This document shows, in pieces, positions 44,890 through 54,211 of a stretch of 64,000 bases of DNA; position 1 is the first letter of the stretch, and every line of letters begins with the position of its first letter. The notes beneath the pieces are model-generated. The model ran no database searches. It was not told the DNA's origin and saw nothing but the letters and a program-made list of their open reading frames with translations. The stretch is from the NCBI RefSeq assembly GCF_000313755.1, contig NZ_AMZB01000097.1:47180-111179 (forward strand), read 5' to 3'. A program made the translations under genes and the position numbers. Source of the DNA: Pseudomonas nitroreducens TX1. Lineage in GTDB: Bacteria > Pseudomonadota > Gammaproteobacteria > Pseudomonadales > Pseudomonadaceae.

Positions 44890-45204
44890 CTACAACCACC
44901 AGCGCAGCAAATAGAATGCGCCCATGCTCAGGAGCACGCTGAGCAGCACGTTGCGCGTCCACAGCACCAGCGCCACGGCAACCGCGGCGCCGAGCAGGTA
45001 GGGATTGTCCAGGTGCAGGTTCAGCTGGTGTTCGGGGAGGAACACGATGGGGCCGCAGATTGCCGTGAGCATCCCCGGCACGGCGAAGCCGAGGAACTGC
45101 CGCACGTTGCTGCCCAGGCGGATCGGCAGGCGCGGTTCAAGGAACACGTAGCGGTTGAAGAAGACGATCAGTCCCATGCCGAAGATCACTGCCCAGGCCA
45201 TCAT
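44890..45204 (-). CDS. azlD: AzlD, branched-chain amino-acid exporter subunit
   Basis: A 104-residue protein with four hydrophobic spans (MMAWAVIFGMGLIVFFNRY; RQFLGFAVPGMLTAICGPI; YLLGAAVAVALVLWTRN; VLLSVLLSMGAFYLLRWWL). Its ATG overlaps the AzlC stop as ATGA, so it is translationally coupled. With AzlC it makes a two-component exporter for branched-chain amino acids. Length matches the family (about 105). Confidence 0.92.
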   Translation of the reverse strand: MMAWAVIFGMGLIVFFNRYVFLEPRLPIRLGSNVRQFLGFAVPGMLTAICGPIVFLPEHQLNLHLDNPYLLGAAVAVALVLWTRNVLLSVLLSMGAFYLLRWWL

Positions 45205-45899
45205 GCGCGCACCCCCGAGAATTTCTGGCAGAGGAAGCCGGCGAACATCCCCGCCAGCCCGGAAAGCACCAGCGCCGAGCCCACCTGCCAATAGCTGAGC
45301 AGCACCGAGCAGAACAGCGAGACGGCGACGCAGACGACGGTGGGGACGTTTTTCACCACCGGCACGATCAGTGCGACGAAGGTGGCGGCGATGGAGAAGT
45401 CCAATCCCAGGTGTTCAAGCCCGGGGATGCTGGAACCCACCAGTACGCCGACGAGGGTGAAGAGGTTCCAGGCGATGTAGAAGGTCAGGCCCACACCCAG
45501 GGCGTACCAACGGTTGAAGGCCTCGCGGTCTTGCCCGCTGACCAGTGCGAACAGTTCATCGGTGAGCAGAAAGCCCAGCCCGGCGCGCCAGCGCCCCGGC
45601 AGCCCGGAGATCACCGGGCGCAGGGTCATGCCGTAGAGCAGGTGCTGCGAAGTCAGCAGCAGGGTGGTGATCATGATCGAGAAGAACCCGGCACCGCCCT
45701 TGAGCATACCGATGGCCACCAGTTGCGCGGCGCCGGCGAAGACGATGGCGGAAAGGCCCTGGCCATGCAGCGGCGAGAGACCTGCGTCGATGGCCAGGGA
45801 GCCGGCGAGCAGCCCCCAGGGCAGGACCGCGAGCGACAGCGGCATGATGTCGATGGCGCCCCGCAGGAAGGCGCGTGAGGGAAGCGGGTGGTGGGACAT
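45201..45899 (-). CDS. azlC: AzlC, branched-chain amino-acid exporter subunit
   Basis: A 232-residue protein with six or seven spans. It shows the family's FLRGAIDIMPLSLAVLPWGLLAG opening (residues 11-33), AAQLVAIGML and LLLTSQHLLYGMTLRPVI. It exports branched-chain amino acids (or analogues) together with AzlD. It follows the MFS gene by 72 nt on the same strand, but the two need not share a transcript. Confidence 0.92.
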   Translation of the reverse strand: MSHHPLPSRAFLRGAIDIMPLSLAVLPWGLLAGSLAIDAGLSPLHGQGLSAIVFAGAAQLVAIGMLKGGAGFFSIMITTLLLTSQHLLYGMTLRPVISGLPGRWRAGLGFLLTDELFALVSGQDREAFNRWYALGVGLTFYIAWNLFTLVGVLVGSSIPGLEHLGLDFSIAATFVALIVPVVKNVPTVVCVAVSLFCSVLLSYWQVGSALVLSGLAGMFAGFLCQKFSGVRA

Positions 45900-45971
45900 G
45901 AACGTTTCTTGCAGGCCGATGAGTGCCTCAAGCGTGGCAGAGAAACTTACCGCCTGGCTTGAACAATCTTG

Positions 45972-47465
45972 CTACGGATCCTGATCGGCGTTCACCTGCG
46001 ACGACCTCACCTGAGAAAGCGGCGCCGCCACCGATTCCAGCGAACGCCGTTCCGCCGCGACGCCCCAGATCGCCTGGACCACGCCCGCCACCAGCATCAG
46101 CGTGGCGCCGATCAGGTAGCCGAGAAACAGGTTCCAGCGGCTGGCGGACTCGATCAACTGGCCGAACAGCAAGGGCCCGGCGATGCCGCCCAGCCCGGTG
46201 CCGAGGGCGTAGAAGAGGGCGATGGCGAGGGCGCGGATTTCCAGCGGGAAGGTTTCGGCCACCGTCAGGTAGGCGGAGCTGGCCGCCGCCGAGGCGAAGA
46301 AGAAAATCACCATCCAGGCGATGGTCTGCCCGGTCGCGTCGAGCAGCGCGCGTTCGAACAGCCAGGCGCTGGTCAGCAGCAGGGCCCCGGATATCAGGTA
46401 GGTGGTGCTGATCATCAGGCGTCGGCCGAACCGGTCGAACCAGTGCCCGAGCAGCAGCGGCCCGCAGAAGTTGCCCAGGGCGAAAGGCAGCAGGTACCAG
46501 CCTGCGCGGTCGGCGGCGATGCCGTAGAAGTCGGTCAGCACCAGCGCGTAGGTGAAGAAGATCGCGTTGTAGAAGAACGCCTGCGCGGTGAGCAGCGTCA
46601 GCCCGACCAGCGAGCGGCGGCGGTGGCTACCGAGCAGGGTGGCGATGACCTCGCGCAGAGGTGTGTGGTGGCGACTGCGCAGGAGCAGCACGGCGTCCGT
46701 CCCGACCGGTGCGATGCGATGCCCCTGCTGGCGCAGGCGTTGTTCGATGCCTTCGACGATTTCCCGCGCGGCTTCCGGCTGGCCGTGGATCAGCAGCCAG
46801 CGTGGGCTCTCCGGCAGCCACAGGCGCATCGCCAGGATCACCAGGCCCAGCGCCGCGCCGATGGCGAAGCACAGCCGCCAGCCCAGTTCGGGACCCAATA
46901 GCGCCGGGTCGAGCAGGATCAGCGAGCCCACCGCGCCCATCGCGGCGCCGAGCCAGAAGGTGCCGTTGATGGCCAGGTCCACCCAGCCGCGAAAGCGCGC
47001 CGGGGTGAATTCCTGGATGGTCGAGTTGATCGCCGAGTACTCGCCGCCGATGCCTGCGCCGGTGAGGAAACGGAACAGCAGGAAGCTGGCCAGGTTCCAG
47101 GACAGCGCCGTCGCCGCCGTGGCGCCGATGTAGACCGTGAGGGTGATGAAGAACAGCCGCCGGCGGCCGAGACGGTCGGTGAGCCAGCCGAAGAGCAGAG
47201 CGCCCAGGACCGCACCGCCGATGTAGACGCTGCCAGCCAGCCCGATATCGGCGCTGGACAGGTGCAGCGCGGGGCTCTGCCTCAGCGCACCCGCGACAGC
47301 TCCGGCCAAGGTCACTTCCAGGCCGTCGAGCAGCCAGGTGATGCCCAGCGCGATCACCAGCAGCGTGTGGAAGCGCCCCCAGGGCAGGCGGTCCAGGCGC
47401 GCCGGCAGGTCGGTGCGCTGGATATCGCCGGGCAGGCGCTGGCGTGAAGGTGCGAGCAGAGTCAT
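45972..47465 (-). CDS. MFS transporter, sugar-porter/SV2-like type
   Basis: A 497-residue carrier with 12 spans. Motif A is GWLTDRLGRRRLF, and GAGIGGEYSAINSTIQEFTPARFRG in the first half plus LPESPRWLLIHGQPEAA after span 6 are characteristic of the sugar-porter/SV2-like branch. The substrate cannot be inferred; acids and aromatic compounds are known for relatives. ATG at 47465 with AGAGA upstream is the best start; the frame extends to 47510 without a site. It is on the same strand as the phytochrome operon, 106 nt after it. Confidence 0.86.
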   Translation of the reverse strand: MTLLAPSRQRLPGDIQRTDLPARLDRLPWGRFHTLLVIALGITWLLDGLEVTLAGAVAGALRQSPALHLSSADIGLAGSVYIGGAVLGALLFGWLTDRLGRRRLFFITLTVYIGATAATALSWNLASFLLFRFLTGAGIGGEYSAINSTIQEFTPARFRGWVDLAINGTFWLGAAMGAVGSLILLDPALLGPELGWRLCFAIGAALGLVILAMRLWLPESPRWLLIHGQPEAAREIVEGIEQRLRQQGHRIAPVGTDAVLLLRSRHHTPLREVIATLLGSHRRRSLVGLTLLTAQAFFYNAIFFTYALVLTDFYGIAADRAGWYLLPFALGNFCGPLLLGHWFDRFGRRLMISTTYLISGALLLTSAWLFERALLDATGQTIAWMVIFFFASAAASSAYLTVAETFPLEIRALAIALFYALGTGLGGIAGPLLFGQLIESASRWNLFLGYLIGATLMLVAGVVQAIWGVAAERRSLESVAAPLSQVRSSQVNADQDP

Positions 47466-47571
47466 CGGGCCGTCTCTTGCGTGGCGTACGTCCGGGCAGG
47501 ACGTCGGCACGACGGTAGAGCCGGCCAGGCGCGGTGGAGTTCAGCCGGGCCGAGCAATGACACCGATACGC

Positions 47572-49956
47572 CTACTCGGTGCCCAGCAACTCGCCGAGCG
47601 CGCGCGCCAGGTCCTCATGGTGCACCGGTTTCTGGATGACCACGCTGCCGGGCAGCTCCAGCCCCTGCAGTTCGGCATAACCGGTGAGGAACACCACCGG
47701 CAGGTAGGGGAAGCGCTGGCGGGCGATCTTCGCCATTTGCGCGCCGTTGAGTTCGGGCATGGCGAAGTCGGTCAGCAACAGGTCGACGTCGCCATCGAGC
47801 ATGCCCAGCGCCTGCTGCCCGCTGCTGGCCTGGCGCACCCGGTAGCCATAGAGGCGCAGGGCGTCCCCGAGCAGCTCGCGGACCAGGTCGTCGTCGTCCA
47901 CCAGCAGGATGTTGCGGTCATGCCCGCTGTCGGCCGGCGTCGCCACCGGATCCTGCGGGCCGTCCACGGCGGAGGGCGAGTGCTCCACGGCCGGGAGGTA
48001 GACATTCACCTGGGTACCCCGCCCCGGCTCGCTGTCGATATGCACGCCGCCGCCGGACTGCTTGGCGAAGCCGAACACCTGGGCCAGGCCCAGGCCAGAG
48101 CCCTTGCCGATGTCCTTGGTGGTGAAGAAGGGTTCGAAGACCTTGCCCAGCACGTCCTCGTCCATGCCGCAGCCGGTATCGCGGATCGACAGCACCACGT
48201 AGTTCCCCGGCTCGGGATGCTCCGGGCGGCTGGGCTTGTGGGTGATGCGGGTGTTGTGGGTGGAGAGGATCAGCTGGCCGCCGCCGGGCATGGCGTCGCG
48301 GGCGTTGATCGCCAGGTTGAGGATGATCATCTCGGTCTGGGTCGGATCGGTCAGCGCCTGCCAGATGCCTTGGTCAAGCTCCAGGCGCACCGAGATGTTG
48401 CCACCCAGTGACCGGCGCAGCAGCTCCTCCAGCCCGGCGAGGGTGTCGTTGAGGTTCAGCGGTACCGGCTCCAGGCGCTGGCGGCGGGAGAAGGCGAGCA
48501 TCTGCGAGGTCAGTTTGGCGCCGCGCTCACCGGCTTCGCGGATGTGCTGAAGGCGCTTGTTGGCCTTCTCCAGGTCGCCCTTTGCCAGGTCCCGCTCGAG
48601 GAAGGTCGCGCCGCTGAGGATCACCGTCAGCAGGTTATTGAAGTCGTGGGCGACGCCGGCGGTCAGCTGGCCGACCGCTTCCAGGCGCTGCATCTGTTGC
48701 AGGGCGGCCTCGATGCGTTCGCGCTCGGCGATCTGCTCGCGCAGCCGCGAATTGGCCTCGGCCAGGTCCAGCGCGGCTTCCCGCTCGCTGGTGATGTCGC
48801 GGGCGACCACGTAGAGCAGGGTGTCTTCGGGCACCACCACCCACGACAGCCAGCGCTGACGCCCGCTGGCGTGGCGGATGCGGCCGTCGAAGCGTGCGCT
48901 GGTGCCGCCGTGGGCGAGGGCAGCCAGCTCGGTGAGGAAGGACTCCTGGTCCTGCTCGGGCAGCAACTGCAGCAGCGACATGCGCGAGAGCATCTGGCGC
49001 TTGAAACCGAGGATGTTTTCCCAGGCCGGGTTCAGCGCTACCGGCGTGAGATCGCTGTTGAGCACGGCCAGCAGGTCCTGGGACAGGTCCCAGGAGCGGT
49101 CGCGTTCACGGGTGCGGCGTTCGACCCGTTCGCCGAGCATCTCGTTGAGCTGCTCCAGCGCCTGGGTGGCCTTGCGCTGCTGGTGGATGTCCTGCAGCAC
49201 GCCGGAGAAGCGCACGCAGCGGCCATCGACGAACTGCGCCTGGCCGTTGCTGAGCAGCCAGCGCGGCTCCAGGCCGTCGGGCTGTTCGATGCGAAACTCC
49301 ACGCGGTAACGGCCATCGCCTTGCGGGTCCATGGCGCGCTGCACGGCGTCGCGAACCCGCTGTCGATCCTCGGGATGGATCCCGGCAAGGAACACGTCCA
49401 TGCTCATCTCGGTGTCCGGCTGCAGGCCGAACAGCGTCTTGCAGCGATCATCCCAGAGCAGCAGGCCGTCCTCCGGGCGCAGGTCCCAGGTGCCCATGCC
49501 AGCGGCGTCGATGGCGATCCGCGCGCGCGCCTCGACGTCGGCCAGGGCCTCTTCGGCACGCCGACGACGCTGGCGTTCCTGCACTTCGGTGAGCGCCCGG
49601 CGCACGGCCTTGGGCAGCAGCGACAGGTTCTTCTTCAGCACATAGTCGGTGGCGCCGAGGCGGATCATTTCCACCGCGTGCTCTTCACCGTAAATGCCCG
49701 ACAGGAAGATGAACGGGACGTCCGGCGCCAGGCGCTGGGTGATCGCCAGCACGTGGGTGCCGGAGGAGCCGGGCAGCACGCAGTCACAGAGGATCAGGTC
49801 GAAGCGGTCCTCATGCAGGGCGTGTTCGACTCCGATGTGGTCGAACACCTGCCGTGCGTCGACCTTCATCCCGCTGCGCTCCAGGCGCAACAGGGTCAGC
49901 TCGGCATCCATCGCGCTGTCTTCGACGATCAGCAGTTTCAGCGCTACCTCGGGCAT
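47572..49956 (-). CDS. hybrid histidine kinase REC-PAS-PAS-HK-REC
   Basis: A 794-residue soluble kinase. An N-terminal receiver has Asp58 in DLILCDCVLPGSSG. Two PAS domains follow (ARARIAIDAAGMGTWDLRPED; LLAVLNSDLTPVALNPAW), then HisKA with His in QLTAGVAHDFNNLLTVIL, HATPase_c with GKGSGLGLAQVFGFAKQSGG, and a C-terminal receiver with LLLTDFAMPELNG. It begins 10 nt after the response-regulator gene and has GGAG five nt upstream of its ATG, so it is the third gene of the bacteriophytochrome operon and can take phosphate from the other two or feed them. Confidence 0.9.
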   Translation of the reverse strand: MPEVALKLLIVEDSAMDAELTLLRLERSGMKVDARQVFDHIGVEHALHEDRFDLILCDCVLPGSSGTHVLAITQRLAPDVPFIFLSGIYGEEHAVEMIRLGATDYVLKKNLSLLPKAVRRALTEVQERQRRRRAEEALADVEARARIAIDAAGMGTWDLRPEDGLLLWDDRCKTLFGLQPDTEMSMDVFLAGIHPEDRQRVRDAVQRAMDPQGDGRYRVEFRIEQPDGLEPRWLLSNGQAQFVDGRCVRFSGVLQDIHQQRKATQALEQLNEMLGERVERRTRERDRSWDLSQDLLAVLNSDLTPVALNPAWENILGFKRQMLSRMSLLQLLPEQDQESFLTELAALAHGGTSARFDGRIRHASGRQRWLSWVVVPEDTLLYVVARDITSEREAALDLAEANSRLREQIAERERIEAALQQMQRLEAVGQLTAGVAHDFNNLLTVILSGATFLERDLAKGDLEKANKRLQHIREAGERGAKLTSQMLAFSRRQRLEPVPLNLNDTLAGLEELLRRSLGGNISVRLELDQGIWQALTDPTQTEMIILNLAINARDAMPGGGQLILSTHNTRITHKPSRPEHPEPGNYVVLSIRDTGCGMDEDVLGKVFEPFFTTKDIGKGSGLGLAQVFGFAKQSGGGVHIDSEPGRGTQVNVYLPAVEHSPSAVDGPQDPVATPADSGHDRNILLVDDDDLVRELLGDALRLYGYRVRQASSGQQALGMLDGDVDLLLTDFAMPELNGAQMAKIARQRFPYLPVVFLTGYAELQGLELPGSVVIQKPVHHEDLARALGELLGTE

Positions 49957-49966
49957 CAGCGCTCCA

Positions 49967-50428
49967 TCACGGGTTACGTCTACGGTTCAGACGCAGCGAG
50001 CCGGGCGGAGGTTCATTGAGAACCGCCCAGAAGATGCCCAGATCGGAAATCGCGGTGACGAACTCCTTGAACTCCACGGGCTTGACCACGTAGGCGTTGA
50101 CGCCCAGCTCGTAGGCGCGTTGCAGGTCCGGCTCCTCCCGCGAGGACGTCAGCATGACGGTCGGGATACTGCGCAGGTCCGGGGTGTCGCGTACCACCTT
50201 GAGCACTTCCAGGCCGTCGACCTTGGGCAGCTTCAGGTCCAGCAGCAGCACCGCCGGGTTGCCGTCGTCGCGGTGGGCATGGGCGCCGCGGCGCAGCAGG
50301 TAATCCAGGGCGTCGGCGCCGTCGCGCATGACGATGACTTCGTTGGCCAGCTGGCTGCGCTCCAGGGCCACCAGGGTCAGTTCCAGGTCCCTGGGATTGT
50401 CTTCCACCAACAGGATGGGTTTGAGCAT
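49967..50428 (-). CDS. single-domain response regulator (Rcp1-like)
   Basis: A 153-residue CheY-like protein. It has the acidic pocket LLVEDNPRD, phospho-accepting Asp64 in LLLDLKLPKVDG, the conserved Thr/Ser in VMLTSSREE and Lys in AYVVKPVEFKEF. No output domain is present. Such Rcp1-type regulators are the usual partners of phytochrome kinases. It begins 17 nt after the phytochrome stop and is 10 nt before the hybrid kinase, so all three are coupled. Confidence 0.92.
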   Translation of the reverse strand: MLKPILLVEDNPRDLELTLVALERSQLANEVIVMRDGADALDYLLRRGAHAHRDDGNPAVLLLDLKLPKVDGLEVLKVVRDTPDLRSIPTVMLTSSREEPDLQRAYELGVNAYVVKPVEFKEFVTAISDLGIFWAVLNEPPPGSLRLNRRRNP

Positions 50429-50445
50429 GGTGCGTGTGGCTTCCG

Positions 50446-52707
50446 TTAGTTGAGCTGGGGGTGACGGGGCAAGGCGAAGTGGAAGGTGGCGCCGCGGTCG
50501 ACCTCGCCCTCGGCCCAGACCCGCCCGTCATGGCGCTCGACGATGCGCCGGACGCTGGCAAGGCCGATGCCGGTGCCCTCGAATTCCTCCATCCGGTGCA
50601 GGCGCTGGAAGACGCCGAACAGCTTGTTGGCGTAGGTCATGTCGAAGCCCACGCCGTTGTCGCGGATGAAGACCTGGGTTTCCTCGGGCGTCTGGCGAGC
50701 GCCGATCTCGATCCGCGCCGGGTCGCGGTCGCGAGTGTACTTGATGGCATTGGCGATGAGGTTGCGCAGCGCAAGATTGATGAAGGCCGGGTCGCCGATC
50801 AGCTTGGGCAGCGCCTGCACCTCCCAGACGATGTTGCGGCCGGCATAGTCGGGCTGCATTTCGACGCGGATGGTTTCCACCAGCGCGTTGAGGTCCACCT
50901 CCGACAGGCGCAGCGCGGAGCGGCCCATCTGCGAGAAGGCGAGCAGGTTGTCCACCAGGGTGCCGGCAAAGCCCGCGGCATCCTCGATATGCTGAAGGAA
51001 GCGGCGGCCGCGTTCGGTCAGCGCCGCACCCTCGATCTCGCCCAGCAGCTCGGCGTAGCCGGCGATGTGCCGCAGTGGCGCGCGCAGGTCGTGGGAGACG
51101 CTGTAGGAGAAGGCTTCCAGTTCCTTGTTCGAACGGCGCAGTTCGCCCGCCAGTTGCGCCAGTTCCTCGGCCTTGCGCAACACGATACCGAGCACGGCGG
51201 TGCGCAGTTCCAGCACGGCGTCGACGATCAGCGGCTCCCAGGGCGCGGAGAAACCGCGCACTTCCTCCTGCCAGCGCTCGAAGCTGTGACGCGGGCTGAG
51301 CCTGCCCTGCGGGTCGAGGTCCTTTTTCGGACGGCCGGCCCAGTTCACCGTGCGCGCCTGCTCGGGGCGGAACCACAGCAGGTAATGCGAGTGGATCTGC
51401 GAGATGGCGACGGCGAGTACGCCGGCGGCGTGCTCGGTGAGTTCGGGCAGCTCCTCGATGTCGCGCTGGATGTTGTCGGTGTGGAACACCGTCCCGTCGC
51501 CGCGACTGGACAGCCAGTGCACCAGGGCGTTGACCTGCGCGGCAGGCGGGGTGTCGCCGATCAGTTCGCAATGCTCGGCGGAAATGATCGCCGCGCCTGT
51601 GGCGCCGGCGAAACCGAGCATCACTTCGGGCAGTTCCAGCAGGCCCTCGCTGATGCTGTCGTGGTCGGCCATGGCCGCGAGCATGCGCACGATGCGCTGG
51701 CGCAGGTCGAGTAACTGGCGGGTGCTGGCGTGGGACTCGCGGGATTCGATCTGCAGCGACAGCACGCTGCCCAGCAGCTCGCACGCGGTACGCGTCTGGA
51801 AGCCGACGGCGCGGGGTTCGCTGTGATGGCAGGAGATCAGGCCCCAGAGACGGCCGTCGACCACGATCGATAGCGACATGGACGCCAGCGTGCCCATGTT
51901 GCGCATGTATTGCAGGTGCACCGGCGACACGCTGCGCAGGGCGGCGAAACTCAAGTCCAGCGGTCGGCCGGTGTACGGATTGTCCGCCGGGACCAGCGGC
52001 GAGGGCTGGTAGTTGGCATCCTCGATCACCCGGATGCGATTGATCCGGTACAGCTCGCGGGCCTGGCGCGGGATATCCGAGGCGGGGAAGCACAGGCCCA
52101 GGTACTGCGGGTAGCCAGTATCGGCCGCCTCGGCGATGACCAGACCATTGCCCTCGGCGTCGAACCGATAGGCCTTGACCCGGCCGAAACCGGTGATGCG
52201 CTTGATCTCCCCGACCGAACGCTGCAGCAGCTCTTCGATGCTGTCGGCCGTATGCAGGCCGCTGACGAAGGCGCGCACCAACGGGTAGAAATCGACATTG
52301 GGAACACCCTCCGGACGCGGCCTGCGCGGCTCGAACTCGACGATCAGGACCTGATCGTAGCGATGCACCAGCACCGTGGTGCGCTCACCGGCCGATGGTC
52401 CCAGGCGCAGTCGCACATCGCCGATGTGGAAGGGAAAGATTTCCCCTTCGGGCAGCCGCTCCAGGTGCGCGCGCAGGTCGAAATCCTCGGCGATCAGGGC
52501 GGCGAAGTCGCGCCCGAGCAATTCGCGAGCGGCGAGGCCGAGCCAGCGCTGGGCGTTCTCGCTGGCCTGGAGGATGCGCAGGTCGGCTTCGTCCAGCACC
52601 AGCAGAAAGCCCTGAGGCTGGATGCTCCCCGGCAGCTGGATCGGTTCCTGGGCACAACGCTCGATGGCTTGGTCGAGGGCGGTGTCGGCGGCGGGCAAGT
52701 CGGGCAC
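50446..52707 (-). CDS. bphP: bacteriophytochrome photoreceptor histidine kinase
   Basis: A 753-residue red/far-red photoreceptor kinase. The start is GTG. The bilin-binding Cys18 lies in ERCAQEPIQLPGSIQPQG; the usual PHG is PQG here. The PAS domain is followed by GAF (FPASDIPRQARELYRIN with the Asp-Ile-Pro motif; SVSPVHLQYMRNMG with the conserved His), then PHY with the tongue motif SPRHSFERW, HisKA with His in SVSHDLRAPLRHIAGY, and HATPase_c. Cys and His needed for biliverdin attachment and photoconversion are present. No heme oxygenase gene (bphO) is adjacent. It leads a three-gene operon. Confidence 0.93.
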   Translation of the reverse strand: MPDLPAADTALDQAIERCAQEPIQLPGSIQPQGFLLVLDEADLRILQASENAQRWLGLAARELLGRDFAALIAEDFDLRAHLERLPEGEIFPFHIGDVRLRLGPSAGERTTVLVHRYDQVLIVEFEPRRPRPEGVPNVDFYPLVRAFVSGLHTADSIEELLQRSVGEIKRITGFGRVKAYRFDAEGNGLVIAEAADTGYPQYLGLCFPASDIPRQARELYRINRIRVIEDANYQPSPLVPADNPYTGRPLDLSFAALRSVSPVHLQYMRNMGTLASMSLSIVVDGRLWGLISCHHSEPRAVGFQTRTACELLGSVLSLQIESRESHASTRQLLDLRQRIVRMLAAMADHDSISEGLLELPEVMLGFAGATGAAIISAEHCELIGDTPPAAQVNALVHWLSSRGDGTVFHTDNIQRDIEELPELTEHAAGVLAVAISQIHSHYLLWFRPEQARTVNWAGRPKKDLDPQGRLSPRHSFERWQEEVRGFSAPWEPLIVDAVLELRTAVLGIVLRKAEELAQLAGELRRSNKELEAFSYSVSHDLRAPLRHIAGYAELLGEIEGAALTERGRRFLQHIEDAAGFAGTLVDNLLAFSQMGRSALRLSEVDLNALVETIRVEMQPDYAGRNIVWEVQALPKLIGDPAFINLALRNLIANAIKYTRDRDPARIEIGARQTPEETQVFIRDNGVGFDMTYANKLFGVFQRLHRMEEFEGTGIGLASVRRIVERHDGRVWAEGEVDRGATFHFALPRHPQLN

Positions 52708-52872
52708 TCCGGTTGGGCCCGGCTCGCGAGCCGGGCGGGCAGAGAGAAATTTCTGACGACATCGTATGAAAGTACGTCAGTGTGGCTGTCTTGAGCGTTT
52801 TTGGCACTAGTGGCCGTGGGCCATTTTTCGTTCCGTTACGCTCTGGACCGCCTTTTTCGCGCCCGGTTCCCG
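52708..52872 (-). promoter_or_regulatory. upstream region of the phytochrome operon
   Basis: A 165-nt gap after topoisomerase IB. It is AT-richer than its flanks around 52745-52800 on the strand read toward bphP ('cgtactttcatacgatg'), as expected of a promoter. No exact -10/-35 or operator is certain. Confidence 0.3.
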
Positions 52873-53889
52873 TCAAGGTGCGGCCAGGAATGCCAGCAGG
52901 GTGGCTTCCTCGGCGCTCAGGTGCTTGCGCTTGCGGGCCTTGCGCAGGTTGACCAGCTCGCCGGCGAGGAACGCTTCGATCACCCGCGGATGCACATAGC
53001 ATTTGCGGCAGATCGCCGGGGTGTTGCCCAGCTCGCTGGCGACCTGCCCGATGATCTCCTTGAGCTGGCGGCTGGCGCTCTTCTCGTCCTGCCAGGGCGC
53101 CTCGCGGCAGTACTCCAGCGCCAGGGTGCTGCCAGCCCAGGTGCGGTAGTCCTTGGCGGTGAAGCCTTCGCCGGCGTGCTCGCGCAGGTAGGCGTTGATG
53201 TCGCGCGAGTCGATCATGCGCCGCTGGCGTTCCTCGTCCAGGTACTGGAACAGCTGCTGGCCGGGGAGCTCCAGGCAGCGCCGGAGGATGCGCGCCAGGC
53301 GCGGGTGCTCGACGTCCACGCTGTGCTTCACGCCGCTCTTGCCGCGGAAGGCGAAGCGGATATGCGAGCCCTGCACCTCGACGTGGCGGGTGTCCAGGGT
53401 GGTGAGGCCGAAGGAGCGGTTCTGCTTGCGGTAGCGCTGGTTGCCGATGCGGATCAGGGTGCGGTCAAGCAGCTCGACCACGGTGGCCATGACCTTTTCC
53501 GCGCCAAGGCCCGGCAGCGCCAGATGCTGCTGGATCTGCGCACGCAGCGTCGGCAGGGCGGCGCCAAAGCGCAGCAGGCGTTCGTACTTCGCGCTGTCGC
53601 GCACTTCGGTCCAGCGTGGGTGGTAGCGGTACTGCTTGCGCCCGCGCACGTCGCGCCCGGTGGCCTGCAGGTGGCCCAGCGGGTCGAGGCAGATCCACAC
53701 GTCGACGTAGGCCGGTGGGATCGCCAGGCGATTGATGCGCTCGATCTCCGACTCGACGCGGATGCGCTCGCCGCCCGGATCGAAATAGGCGAAGCGTCCG
53801 CGCAGAAGGCGCCGACTGATGCCCGGCAGGCTGTCATCGACGTAGTGCAGGTCGGGGGGCAGGTCCAGCAGCTCGGGCGGTGTGCTCAT
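52873..53889 (-). CDS. type IB DNA topoisomerase (poxvirus-like)
   Basis: A 338-residue enzyme that relaxes supercoils through a 3'-phosphotyrosine link. The catalytic Tyr298 lies in NTPAICRKCYVHPRVIEAF. Other active-site residues are visible: Arg147 in RTLIRIGNQRY, Lys184 in FRGKSG and Arg249 in KDYRTWAG. The N-terminal domain (GRFAYFDPGGERI) matches the bacterial IB group. It has a GAGGAG ribosome site 7 nt before the ATG. Its length matches the family (about 340). Confidence 0.93.
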   Translation of the reverse strand: MSTPPELLDLPPDLHYVDDSLPGISRRLLRGRFAYFDPGGERIRVESEIERINRLAIPPAYVDVWICLDPLGHLQATGRDVRGRKQYRYHPRWTEVRDSAKYERLLRFGAALPTLRAQIQQHLALPGLGAEKVMATVVELLDRTLIRIGNQRYRKQNRSFGLTTLDTRHVEVQGSHIRFAFRGKSGVKHSVDVEHPRLARILRRCLELPGQQLFQYLDEERQRRMIDSRDINAYLREHAGEGFTAKDYRTWAGSTLALEYCREAPWQDEKSASRQLKEIIGQVASELGNTPAICRKCYVHPRVIEAFLAGELVNLRKARKRKHLSAEEATLLAFLAAP

Positions 53890-54211
53890 GCAGGGCTCCT
53901 CGGCGGCTCTTGCTGAAATGGATCACCGAAGGGCCTTTCGAGTGCCGTCTTTTTTGTCGCCTGCCGCCAGGTGCGCGCGTCCTCGGCTGCGATCGGTGCG
54001 GCGGCGTGGCCTCCGATTGCTCCGCGGCGGATAACGCTGGCGCTCTATGCGCCCCAGAGGTTCGCGCCAGACGTCACCTGCAGGAGCGAGCCATGCTTGC
54101 GACTCGCCGACAGGGCCGGCGCCTCGGAAGCATCGCCACGGTTCCCCGGGCGGGTTTCAGACCCCGCTCGGAGGATTCGCGGACACGGTCGGCTCCTGCA
54201 GGTCCGGGCGA
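53890..54211. repeat. 322-nt gap with degenerate repeats
   Basis: No gene is seen. It contains 'gcggataacgctggcgctc' and a 'gcgccccag' partner (54026-54058), a 'caggagcgagccatgcttgc' copy (54081-54107), and the reverse type 'gcggacacggtcggctcctg' (54178-54200). These are diverged members of the same repeat families found elsewhere in the window. Confidence 0.5.
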
